Positions 55,044-62,649 of a stretch of DNA of 64,000 nucleotides are shown here, in pieces. The notes under the pieces were generated by a model. It saw only the letters and a program-made list of their open reading frames with translations, searched no databases and had not been told where the DNA came from. The stretch comes from DATJFQ01 sp035495555. Lineage in GTDB: Bacteria; Acidobacteriota; Vicinamibacteria; Vicinamibacterales; 2-12-FULL-66-21. The number at the start of each line of letters is the position of its first letter. Positions within the stretch are counted from its first letter, which is position 1. A program made the translations under genes and the position numbers. The stretch is from assembly GCA_035495555.1 (NCBI GenBank), contig DATJFQ010000043.1, forward strand, positions 62,001 through 126,000, in the 5' to 3' direction.

Positions 55044-55889
55044 TCAGAATTCTTTCACTTGTACGCGCTTGCGCGCTTCCTCCGGCGTGATCTTCTTCGC
55101 GAGGAACGCGGCGACGTCGCTGCCCTTCACCCGCAGCACGATTGTAGAGGCGTCGTCGACCGCGCCGGGCATCAACGGGCCGTCGCTGTCGCGCGCGGCA
55201 ATCGTCAGCCACTCGTCAGGTCCGAGATCCATCGGGCCGCTGTAGTTCAGCATGGCGTCGATCAGCGCCGACTTGATCGACTCGGTGTAGAGCTGGTTCG
55301 GATCGCTCTGGTCGACGGGGACCGGCACACCAGGCGTGTCCGCCAGATTCTGCGCGGCGACTCGCCCAGGCGCACCTTGTGCGACCGGCGACGCATCGGC
55401 TCCGGCCGGGGGAATCGGAATCGGTCCGACAGAACTCTCCAGGCGCTGCAGGTCCGCGCGCGCCCGCCGCTTCATGTCCGGGTCCGCGTTCGACGCGAGC
55501 ACCTGCTGCAACTGCTGCCGTCTGGCGTCTCGCAGCAGCATCATCGTCGACCACGCGACGCTTTGCTTCATCTGCGGCACGTCGACATCGAAAAAGACGC
55601 CGTACCCGTCGAGCGCGAACCCGCGGGCGCGAGCCGTACCGGTCACGATGAGACTGCCGGGTTCGGAGACCTGCAACTGCCGCGCGAGGCCTTCCGCGCC
55701 GTTTCGCACCGCCGCGACGATGACACCCTCCATCATCCGGACCTGCTGCTGCCTCGCCTCGCTGTGCGGCGCCGAGATAGCGGTCGCCGGCGGAGGCGGA
55801 ACGGGCGATTGGACCGGATCCTGGCTGACGGTCTGCGCGAACGCCGGCGCAGCCGCGAACGCGATGACGACGAAAACGGTTCCTTTCAC
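55044..55889 (-). CDS. Exported protein of unknown function in the ECF sigma operon
   Basis: A 281-residue protein with a signal peptide (MKGTVFVVIAFAAAPAFAQ). The following region is Pro/Gln-rich, then a mixed alpha/beta part: ALDGYGVFFDVDVPQM, YTESIKSALIDAMLNYSGPMDLGPDEWLTIAARD and a C-terminal IVLRVKGSDVAAFLAKKITPEEARKRV. No catalytic motif was recognised. It begins 13 bases after the anti-sigma factor stop, so it is co-transcribed with the sigma/anti-sigma pair and may be its output or an envelope sensor. Confidence 0.7.
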   Translation of the reverse strand: MKGTVFVVIAFAAAPAFAQTVSQDPVQSPVPPPPATAISAPHSEARQQQVRMMEGVIVAAVRNGAEGLARQLQVSEPGSLIVTGTARARGFALDGYGVFFDVDVPQMKQSVAWSTMMLLRDARRQQLQQVLASNADPDMKRRARADLQRLESSVGPIPIPPAGADASPVAQGAPGRVAAQNLADTPGVPVPVDQSDPNQLYTESIKSALIDAMLNYSGPMDLGPDEWLTIAARDSDGPLMPGAVDDASTIVLRVKGSDVAAFLAKKITPEEARKRVQVKEF

Positions 55890-55902
55890 GATTGCACCTG
55901 GC

Positions 55903-56730
55903 CTACTTCTGTTGCCGCGTGGACGTGATCACGTAATTGGCGAGCTCGCGATGCGCGGCGGCATCCGCCGTCGTCATGGCATCGATGCGCCCCAGCCCCT
56001 GCTGAATGCGCGAGAGGTCAGCCACGCGCTGCGCGTCGACGTCGCGGACCACCTGCCCGATCCGGATGGCGAGCTCGCGCTGCTGGCGGGATTCGCTCTG
56101 CGCCAGGAGATCGCGAACGCGCGTCAGCATCTCCGTGTCCGACATGTGATTCGCCGTGCCCGTCGACACCATTCGAACCGCGGACGGGATCACCGGCTTG
56201 TGGGATTCCGCCTCGAGTTCGCCGAGCCGCCGCTGCATATCGGCAACCGATGCATCGAACCTGGCGAGATCGACGCCAGGCGCTGGAGACGGCACCACCG
56301 TGGACGCGGGCGCCGGATTCGTGTTCCATCCGGTTCGAACGGAGAAGCCGTCGCTGCCGACACGAATTTCGACGTGCGCGAGCGCAGACGCGGCGGCCAG
56401 CACGAACACGGCAGCGGCGGCTAAACCGGCGGCCGGCGTCCACCACGCGCGCCAGGACGCGTGCGGGTGCGCGGGGGCGTGTGGGTGCGCGTGTGCGTGC
56501 ACGGCGGCGCCCGGGTGCGCGCCAGCCCGGGTATCGGCGATCGTCAACGCGAGATCGGGCTGCGGAGGCGCCCACGTTTTCAAGGTCGCCCGCAAGCCCT
56601 GGAATCCGGCGAGGTCCTCACGGCACGCGGCACAGCCGCGCAGGTGCCGTTCGAACGCGGCCGCATCCTCCCCGGAGAGGTCGTCGTAGAGATACGAAAC
56701 CAGTTGTTCGCTATCGCACTTCGTAGGCAT
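55903..56730 (-). CDS. Membrane anti-sigma factor with zf-HC2 zinc finger and His-rich linker
   Basis: A 275-residue protein. N-terminal ~45 residues form the zinc anti-sigma domain: FERHLRGCAAC supplies H-x3-C-x2-C. A linker rich in His and Ala follows (HAHAHPHAPAHPHAS, about 78-92), then one TM segment (~95-118) and an exported region with a coiled-coil-like Arg/Gln helix near the end. It would hold the ECF sigma factor encoded 15 bases upstream at the membrane. The His run could bind metal. Confidence 0.85.
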   Translation of the reverse strand: MPTKCDSEQLVSYLYDDLSGEDAAAFERHLRGCAACREDLAGFQGLRATLKTWAPPQPDLALTIADTRAGAHPGAAVHAHAHPHAPAHPHASWRAWWTPAAGLAAAAVFVLAAASALAHVEIRVGSDGFSVRTGWNTNPAPASTVVPSPAPGVDLARFDASVADMQRRLGELEAESHKPVIPSAVRMVSTGTANHMSDTEMLTRVRDLLAQSESRQQRELAIRIGQVVRDVDAQRVADLSRIQQGLGRIDAMTTADAAAHRELANYVITSTRQQK

Positions 56731-56745
56731 GATCGTCCGTGATCG

Positions 56746-57402
56746 TCATGATCGTCCCGTCAGCGAGTCACCGGTCAATCCGGCGCCGGCAAGCTGCCGG
56801 CGCAGAACGGTGAGCCCCTGATACAACCGTGTTTTCACCGTGCTCAACGGGCAGTCGAGGAGATCGGCGATCTCCTGAAAGGTCAGCCCGTGGTACTCCT
56901 TGAGAATGATCGCCGTCCGCTGCTCGTCGGGGAGCGACGCCATGGCGCGCGCGACCGCATGTGACAACTCGCGCCGCGCGACGAGGTCCTCGATGGATTC
57001 GGCGGGCGTCGTTTCCGTAGCCAGGTCGAGGAGGTCGACCCCTTCCGGCGCCTGCGCGACGGGCTGCCGCCGCTGCCGTCGAATCCAGTCGCGGCAGAGA
57101 TTCAGCGTGATCCGATACAGCCATGACGAGAACTTCGCCTGCCCCTTGAAGCCGCCAAGGGCGCGGAAGGCGCGGAGAAACGTCTCCTGGCAGACATCCC
57201 GGGCGTCGTCTTCCCGGCCGATAACCCGGTAGGCGAGGGCATAGATCGGCCGTTCCCAGCGCAACACGAGCTGGTTGAAGCTGTCGAGATCGCCCCCCAT
57301 GGAACGGGCGACCAGCTCTTCGTCCGTCGACGCCATGCCGAGGGAGGTCACGTTCTCAGTAGGTTTAGACGCGCCGCGAGGGGTTTGGCCGTCCTGCGGC
57401 AT
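56746..57402 (-). CDS. ECF RNA polymerase sigma factor (SigE/RpoE-like)
   Basis: A 218-residue sigma factor. Region 2: DLDSFNQLVLRWERPIYALAYR with DARDVCQETFLRAFR for -10 binding; region 4: LPDEQRTAIILKEYHGLTFQEIADLL and the HTH CPLSTVKTRLYQGL. The N-terminus is ~22 residues longer than usual; MASTDEELVARS at residue 23 is a possible start, but TACTCT lies exactly 6 bases before the first ATG. Operon order sigma, zf-HC2 anti-sigma, exported protein suggests an envelope stress unit. Confidence 0.92.
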   Translation of the reverse strand: MPQDGQTPRGASKPTENVTSLGMASTDEELVARSMGGDLDSFNQLVLRWERPIYALAYRVIGREDDARDVCQETFLRAFRALGGFKGQAKFSSWLYRITLNLCRDWIRRQRRQPVAQAPEGVDLLDLATETTPAESIEDLVARRELSHAVARAMASLPDEQRTAIILKEYHGLTFQEIADLLDCPLSTVKTRLYQGLTVLRRQLAGAGLTGDSLTGRS

Positions 57403-57408
57403 CTTTCA

Positions 57409-57414
57409 AGAGTA
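57409..57414 (-). promoter_or_regulatory. -10-like box TACTCT before the ECF sigma gene
   Basis: TACTCT ends 6 bases before the ATG at 57402. Together with the box below, two divergent TAnnnT elements lie within 23 bases. Confidence 0.4.
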
Positions 57415-57425
57415 GCGCACGCGCG

Positions 57426-57431
57426 TAAGAT
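57426..57431 (+). promoter_or_regulatory. -10-like box TAAGAT before the cytoplasmic histidine kinase gene
   Basis: TAAGAT ends 4 bases before a first ATG (57436) and 10 before a second (57442). Transcription from it would start at about the second ATG, which is why MSLEPTPG is taken as the N-terminus. Confidence 0.45.
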
Positions 57432-57441
57432 ATTGATGCCG

Positions 57442-59046
57442 ATGAGTTTAGAACCGACGCCTGGTCTTCCGCAACTGCAGCGGGAAGTGCGGTTTCACAC
57501 CGGGCTCCGCGACCTCCTGCTCGCGTTTTCCCGCGACGCGACGTCCACGCAGTCGCTTCCAGACGCGCTGCGGAAGATGACCACGTCCGCCGCCGATTTG
57601 CTCGACGCGCGGCAAATCGACATCTGGCTGCACGATCGCCGCGCCCGGGAGCTTGCGCTGACGGTGTCCACGCCCCGGGGGTCTGACCCCGATACGGCGG
57701 GCGGTGGCACCGACTTGGGGTCTGACCCCAGAGTCGCGGTCGAGGACCGCACACACGTCGCCGCGCGCGCGCTGCGCCTGCAACGGCCGGTGTTCGACGG
57801 CACCCGCGTGCTCGCGCCGCTGCGCGGATGGCGCCGCGCGCTCGGCTCGCTCATCATCCTGCCGCCGATCGGCATCAGCGAGACGCAGCTCGACGAACTG
57901 CTCGAATTCTCGTACGAGATCTCGCGGCAGCTCTCGATAGCGATCGAGAACGTCCAACTGCTCGACGACATCCTGCAGCAGCGGCGCCTCCTCGAAGACA
58001 CGTTCAACTCACTCATCGATCTCGTCGTCGTCGTCGACGGCCGCATGCGGATTGTGCAGACGAACGACGCGTTCGCGGCACGCGCCGGCATCTCACGCGA
58101 GGAGCTGATCCAGCAGCCGATCGCGGCATTCGTATCGCCGGCAACCATCGAGTGGCTGGAAACGACGGCCGGATCCGCCTGCGGATCACAGCCGGTCAAA
58201 GACGATCTGCTCGCCGGTATTTTTCTGTTGACGTCGACGCCGCTCGTCAGCGCGGACCGGCAGGCCACGGGCCGCGTGCTCGTCGCGCGAGACGTCACGC
58301 GCGAAACCGAGCTCCAGCAGGAACGCGCGGGCCTGCAGGAGCGGCTGGCCCAGTCGGAAAAGCTCGCCTCCCTCGGCCAGTTCGTCGCCGGCATTGCGCA
58401 CGAGATGAACAATCCCCTGCAGGGTGTGCAGGGCCACCTCGAGCTGCTGCTCATGTCGGATGCGGCGCGCCCGGTCCGCAAGGAACTGCGTCAGATTTAT
58501 CAGGACGCCGATCGCGCAGCGAAGATCGTCCGCAATCTGCTGGTGTTCGCCGGGTCGCGGCGGATGTCGCGCCGCCGCGTCAGCGTCGATCGCGTCGTCG
58601 CCCGCGCGCTCGCGAGCCGTGCAGCGAACCTGCAGCGCCACCAGATCGAGATCGTCTTCGAGCCGCACACCGACAGCGTCCCACCGGTGCTCGGCGATTC
58701 GCTGCTGCTGCAGCAGGCATTTCTCAACATTTTGATCAACGCGGAGCACGCGGTCCTCGAGAGCTCCGCCTTGCCGCGGCGTATCACGATCACCACCGGG
58801 AGCACTGACGATCGGGTCAGGATCGGCATCCGTGATACCGGCTCGGGCGTGCCGCCGGGCGCTCTCCCGCGGATTTTCGATCCCTTCTTCACCACCAAGG
58901 AAGTGGGCCAGGGGACGGGCCTCGGGCTCGCGATCACCTACGGCATCGTCCAGGAACACGGCGGGACGATCAGTGTGCAGAATCTGCCAACCGGCGGAGC
59001 CGAGTTCACCATCGAACTGCCAGCAGCGCCTTCAGTGGTAAAGTGA
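57442..59046 (+). CDS. Soluble sensor histidine kinase (GAF-PAS-HisKA-HATPase)
   Basis: A 534-residue cytoplasmic kinase. A GAF-like domain spans ~15-175, interrupted by a loop at about 78-97 that contains GSDP twice, encoded by two GGGGTCTGACCCC palindromes. PAS is ~185-290. H320 in AGIAHEMNNPLQG is the phosphorylation site; the ATPase has NILINAEHAV, DTGSGVPPG and GTGLGLAITYG. It is followed 15 bases later by an HTH-receiver protein, its likely partner, and divergently transcribed from the ECF sigma gene. Confidence 0.9.
   Translation: MSLEPTPGLPQLQREVRFHTGLRDLLLAFSRDATSTQSLPDALRKMTTSAADLLDARQIDIWLHDRRARELALTVSTPRGSDPDTAGGGTDLGSDPRVAVEDRTHVAARALRLQRPVFDGTRVLAPLRGWRRALGSLIILPPIGISETQLDELLEFSYEISRQLSIAIENVQLLDDILQQRRLLEDTFNSLIDLVVVVDGRMRIVQTNDAFAARAGISREELIQQPIAAFVSPATIEWLETTAGSACGSQPVKDDLLAGIFLLTSTPLVSADRQATGRVLVARDVTRETELQQERAGLQERLAQSEKLASLGQFVAGIAHEMNNPLQGVQGHLELLLMSDAARPVRKELRQIYQDADRAAKIVRNLLVFAGSRRMSRRRVSVDRVVARALASRAANLQRHQIEIVFEPHTDSVPPVLGDSLLLQQAFLNILINAEHAVLESSALPRRITITTGSTDDRVRIGIRDTGSGVPPGALPRIFDPFFTTKEVGQGTGLGLAITYGIVQEHGGTISVQNLPTGGAEFTIELPAAPSVVK
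57678..57729. repeat. Two GGGGTCTGACCCC palindromes inside a reading frame
   Basis: Exact palindromes at 57678-57690 and 57717-57729, 39 bases (13 codons) apart, so the frame is kept and each yields GSDP. They belong to the same family as the GGGGTCAGACCCC group at 44786. Confidence 0.8.
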
Positions 59047-59061
59047 CAGACGACTCCGCCC

Positions 59062-59667
59062 ATGATCGATGAAAGTTTCCTGACGACCGAAGAGGTCCTG
59101 GAGTACCTGCAAGTCAATCTGCGCACCGTCTATCGGCTGATCAAGGCCGGCAAGCTGCCGGCTGTACGCGTCGGACGGCAGTGGAGATTCCGCAAGCGCG
59201 ATATCGACGCGTGGTTGGAAAATCAGCGTACCAGGGGCGCCCGTCCGACAGCGGTCACGACCCCTCAGGCTCAGGTGCGACCGCCGACGACCCCGAGCGT
59301 ACAGGTGCGACCGCGTGTGCTGGTCGTGGACGATGAAGCGAGCATCAGGGATCTGCTGTCGAAGACGCTCGCGTTGGCAGAGTACGACGTCGACCTCGCG
59401 TTCGACGGACGGACGGCTCTCGACCGCCTTCGGACGACGCCATACGATCTACTGATCACCGATTTGAAGATGCCCGGCATCGACGGCCTGACCGTCATCC
59501 GGGAGGCGCGGCGTCTGAAGACCGACCTGCCGGTCATCATTATTACTGGGTTCTCCACCGAAGCGAGCGCGATCGAGGCAGTAAACCTGGGTGTATCCGG
59601 GTATCTGACCAAACCGTTCCGCGTCCCGCGCGTCCTCGCCGTCGCCGCCAAAGCCCTCGGCGAGTAG
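59062..59667 (+). CDS. Excisionase-type HTH protein fused to a CheY-like receiver
   Basis: A 201-residue protein. Residues 5-55 form a MerR/Xis-like winged helix (LTTEEVLEYLQVNLRTVYRL, AVRVGRQWRFRKRDIDAWL). A Thr/Pro/Gln linker (60-82) leads to a receiver with D90-D91, phosphorylated D134 (LLITD), T162 and K184. The DNA-binding domain is N-terminal, the reverse of most response regulators. It follows the histidine kinase by 15 bases, so it probably receives phosphate from it. No recombinase is near, so excision is unlikely; transcriptional control is inferred. Confidence 0.88.
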   Translation: MIDESFLTTEEVLEYLQVNLRTVYRLIKAGKLPAVRVGRQWRFRKRDIDAWLENQRTRGARPTAVTTPQAQVRPPTTPSVQVRPRVLVVDDEASIRDLLSKTLALAEYDVDLAFDGRTALDRLRTTPYDLLITDLKMPGIDGLTVIREARRLKTDLPVIIITGFSTEASAIEAVNLGVSGYLTKPFRVPRVLAVAAKALGE

Positions 59668-59755
59668 CCGGAACCCACGCCAAGCCCCGGAGAAGAGCCC
59701 CGAGAGGCGCCGAGACGGGCGCCCCCGAAAAAGCGCCGAGACGGCCCCCGAAAAA

Positions 59756-59855
59756 GGGGACAACCGCCATTTTTGTCAAAAAAACGCGGTTGTCCCCTTT
59801 TTTCGCAAAAAAAGGCGGTTGTCCCCTTTTTTTGCGAAAAATGGCGGTTGTCCCC
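59756..59855. repeat. Cluster of GGGGACAACCGCC palindromic arms with T-tracts
   Basis: One forward arm (59756-59768) and three reversed arms (59785-59797, 59814-59826, 59843-59855), each reversed arm followed by a T-run and separated by A-runs. The first two pair into a ~16-bp hairpin (AAAAAGGGGACAACCGC with its complement) followed by TTTTTT, a convincing terminator for the kinase-receiver operon. Just upstream a ~25-base unit GCGCCGAGACGGGC...CCCCGAAAAA is directly repeated (59708-59755). Confidence 0.8.
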
Positions 59856-59924
59856 TTTTTGGGCGCGCAGGCGCTTTAGTGTCATATAAAGTTCTCTTGT
59901 GCCGCACCGGCATAGGGCCCGCTC

Positions 59925-60310
59925 TTCGGCGACTTCCGCCTCGAGACCCACACGGCGCGGCGACAGGCTTCGCGTCGGCGGCACGCGGCTCGCGCTGCAC
60001 GACGCAGGATTCGCGGGGCTGAGCTGGTCCTTCGAAGGCGGCGACCTCTACAGCCGCTCGGATCCGGGCGACTACCAATTCTCCAATCTCACCACGACGG
60101 CGTTGACGTTCACCGGCTTCGTCACCGCGCGCTCGTCGACGACGACTGATCGCGTCGCCCTGGCTCCAGTTGGTGGCCGACGCGTCGTACGTGCGTTACC
60201 GGGCGCCCGGCGCGACCGCCGACACGCGCGATTACTCCTACGTTGCAGGCTCGCATGTGCTGCTCCCTCGCGGGTCCGTCGAGGTGAACGCCACTCGCTT
60301 CTCCCCCTCG
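59925..60310 (+). pseudogene. Frameshifted remnant of an outer-membrane/surface-type protein gene
   Basis: Three neighbouring frames each hold a sensible beta-rich fragment: FGDFRLETH (~59928), then RVGGTRLALHDAGFAGLSW and LYSRSDPGDYQFSNLTTTAL (59971-60165), then LVADASYVRYRAPGATADTR and SYVAGSHVLLPRGSVEVNAT (60170-60300). The alternating Thr/aromatic strands look like an outer-membrane barrel. At least two frameshifts separate them and neither end is intact. Family not identified. With the palindrome cluster it explains most of the 784-base gap 59668-60451. Confidence 0.45.
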
Positions 60311-60368
60311 ATGCCACGGAAGTCGAGACCGCCATCACGCACGACACTCCGAGGGTGGATGCCCGGTG

Positions 60369-60424
60369 TGCTAAAATCGCACTCTGCCTGTGCTCCTAAG
60401 CTGTTGGGCAACCGTGGTTTGCCC
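60369..60424 (+). promoter_or_regulatory. Extended -10 promoter and leader hairpin before the ABC-F gene
   Basis: TGC-TAAAAT (60369-60377) is an extended -10. The transcript leader of ~70 bases contains GGGCAA (60406-60411) pairing with TTGCCC (60419-60424) over a 7-base loop, about 28 bases before the GTG. ABC-F genes are often controlled by leader attenuation; that role here is only a suggestion. Confidence 0.4.
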
Positions 60425-60451
60425 ACCCTACAGGAACATTCACCCACTGCA

Positions 60452-62434
60452 GTGATTCAGCTCTCGAGCCTTTCCAAATCCTTCGGCGACCGCGTTCTCC
60501 TCGACAACGTCACGTGGCAGATTGACGACCGCGAACGCGTCGGCCTGAGCGGCCCGAACGGCGCCGGCAAGACGACGCTGATGAAGATTCTGGCAGGGCT
60601 CGAGGAGCCTGACAGCGGCACGGTCGTGAAGCCGCAGGGCCTCACCATCGGTTACCTCCCGCAGGATGGACTGACCTACAGCGGCCGCACGCTGCGCGAA
60701 GAAGCGAGCCTCGCGTTCAAGCCGCTGCTCGACATGCGCAATGAGATCGCCGACGTCGAGGAGCGCCTCGGGCACGATGCCACGGAAGCCGAGCAGGAAG
60801 CGATGCTCACGCGCTACGCGGAGCTGCAGGACGAGTTCCGGCGCCGCGACGGGTATGCGATCGATCTGAAGGTCACAACGGTACTGCGTGGCCTTGGATT
60901 TATCGACAGCGACATGGACAAGGCGACGCAGACGTTTTCGGGCGGCTGGCAGATGCGCATCGCGCTCGCGCGGCTGCTCCTCGGCCGCCCGGGCCTGCTG
61001 TTGCTCGACGAGCCGACCAACCATCTGGACCTCGACGCGCGCAACTGGCTCGAAGAGTACCTCGCGGACTATCCGCACGCCGTGATCCTCGTGTCGCACG
61101 ACCGGTACTTTCTCGACGCGGTGGTCACGCGCGTGACCGAGATCGGCCTGCGCACACTGACCGATTACCACGGCAACTACACGGCGTTCGAAAAGGAGCG
61201 TGACGCGCGCGCCGAGCGGCTGCGCCAGATGAAACGCGAGCAGGACGACGAGATCGAGCGCATGCAGGCGTTCATCAATCGGTTCCGATATCAGGCGACG
61301 AAGGCCGCGCAGGTCCAGAGCCGGGTCAAAATGCTCGAGAAGATCGTCCCGATCGAGATCCCTCCGGAACGCAAGCGCGTGCACTTCCATTTTCCCCAGT
61401 GCCAGAAGAGCGGGCGCATGGTGCTGGAACTGAAGCAGGTGCGCAAGGCGTACGACGGCCGGCCGGTATTTGCCGACCTCACGCTGCACATCGAACGCGG
61501 CGATCGGATCGCGCTCGTCGGCCCGAACGGCGTCGGGAAGTCGACGCTGATGCGCATGCTGTCGGGCGCGGAGGCGCCCGATTCGGGAACGCGGATCGAA
61601 GGGCACCACCTCGTGATGCAGTACTTCGCACAGGATGAGGCGACGCGACTGGATCCCACGCTGACCGTGTACCAGACGCTCGCGGGTGACTCCCCCATCC
61701 ACATGGTCCCGCATATCCGCACGATCCTCGGCGGGTTCCTGTTTTCAGGAGACGACATCGACAAGCCGGTCCGCGTGCTGTCGGGCGGAGAGCGGACGCG
61801 GCTGGCGGTCGCACGCATGCTCCTGCGTCCCGCGAACACGCTCCTGCTCGACGAGCCGACGAACCATCTGGATCTCGATTCCAAAGACGTCCTGCTCGAA
61901 GCGCTGGAGGACTTCGCCGGCACCCTGATCTTCGTCTCGCACGATCGTTACTTCGTCGATCGGCTCGCGACGAAGATCATCGAAATCGGGGGCGGGAGTG
62001 CCCTCGTCTACCCAGGGACATACGAAGAATTCCTCTGGAGCCAGAAGCAGAAGCACGAGCGCGCGATCGAGAAGGCACAACCGAAAGAAGACCGGGCAGC
62101 AGGGCAGCGTCAGGCTGGAAAACCGCCGCCATTGCCAAGCGCGCCGCCCAAGCCGGACGCCCGAGGCCAGCGACATCACCGCGAGCAGCAGATCGACGCG
62201 CGCCGCGCAAAAAAAGAAGCGGACGCCCGCAAGCGGCGCATCGAAGATCTCGAGACGCGGATTGCGGCGCGCGAGGAAGAAATCAAGAGTCTCGAGGCCC
62301 GGATGTCAGCCGACGGATTCTATGAAAATCATGCGGTCTCGAAGCCGGTCATCGATCGTCACCAGCAGCTCATGTGGGAAGTCGGCGATCTGATGAATCA
62401 GTGGGAATCGCTCGCGGCGGAGACAAAACTGTAA
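60452..62434 (+). CDS. ABC-F family ribosome-associated ATPase (Uup/YfmR-like)
   Basis: A 660-residue protein with two ABC domains and no membrane segment. Domain 1: Walker A GPNGAGKTT (34-42), signature FSGGWQMR, Walker B LLLLDEPTNHLDLDAR. A charged helical linker (about 235-305) contacts the ribosome. Domain 2: GPNGVGKST, LSGGERTRLA, LLLDEPTNHLDLDS. The C-terminal ~100 residues include a Lys/Arg-rich region and a coiled coil (IEDLETRIAAREEEIKSLEA), as in Uup and YfmR. These proteins resolve stalled ribosomes or protect from antibiotics. GTG at 60452 is taken because VIQLSSLSKSFGDR is the family start. Confidence 0.9.
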   Translation: MIQLSSLSKSFGDRVLLDNVTWQIDDRERVGLSGPNGAGKTTLMKILAGLEEPDSGTVVKPQGLTIGYLPQDGLTYSGRTLREEASLAFKPLLDMRNEIADVEERLGHDATEAEQEAMLTRYAELQDEFRRRDGYAIDLKVTTVLRGLGFIDSDMDKATQTFSGGWQMRIALARLLLGRPGLLLLDEPTNHLDLDARNWLEEYLADYPHAVILVSHDRYFLDAVVTRVTEIGLRTLTDYHGNYTAFEKERDARAERLRQMKREQDDEIERMQAFINRFRYQATKAAQVQSRVKMLEKIVPIEIPPERKRVHFHFPQCQKSGRMVLELKQVRKAYDGRPVFADLTLHIERGDRIALVGPNGVGKSTLMRMLSGAEAPDSGTRIEGHHLVMQYFAQDEATRLDPTLTVYQTLAGDSPIHMVPHIRTILGGFLFSGDDIDKPVRVLSGGERTRLAVARMLLRPANTLLLDEPTNHLDLDSKDVLLEALEDFAGTLIFVSHDRYFVDRLATKIIEIGGGSALVYPGTYEEFLWSQKQKHERAIEKAQPKEDRAAGQRQAGKPPPLPSAPPKPDARGQRHHREQQIDARRAKKEADARKRRIEDLETRIAAREEEIKSLEARMSADGFYENHAVSKPVIDRHQQLMWEVGDLMNQWESLAAETKL

Positions 62435-62649
62435 TCACCTGTCAAATCCGTCAGCAGCCCAACGAGCCGGCCAGCACGCCATCGCCCGGAATTCCCCGTA
62501 TTTGCACGCTTTTTCCGCGGCAGCACCGGGGTACGCCCTTTGCCCCTGAAGCGCACACGGATACGCCTGTGAGCGCGAAAGATTTGGCGGGAGATCGCGA
62601 CCCCCTTACACTACTGTCACCCGAACCGCTTCCCGGGTTCGATATCTCC
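62435..62649. other. Intergenic stretch between the ABC-F and histidine kinase genes
   Basis: 215 bases with no supported gene, repeat or clear terminator. An in-frame open extension of the following kinase reads through it but is rich in Pro/Thr/Arg without domain character. A possible -10-like TACACT lies at about 62607-62612. Confidence 0.4.

Noticed and set aside
59062..59240. Phage excisionase / integrated element
   Set aside because: The Xis-like HTH is fused to a receiver and linked to a kinase; no integrase, att-like duplication or phage gene is near.
59899..60399. Intact 166-residue gene
   Set aside because: Only its middle looks like protein (RVGGTRLALHDAGFAG onward); continuity moves to other frames, so a frameshifted remnant is more likely.
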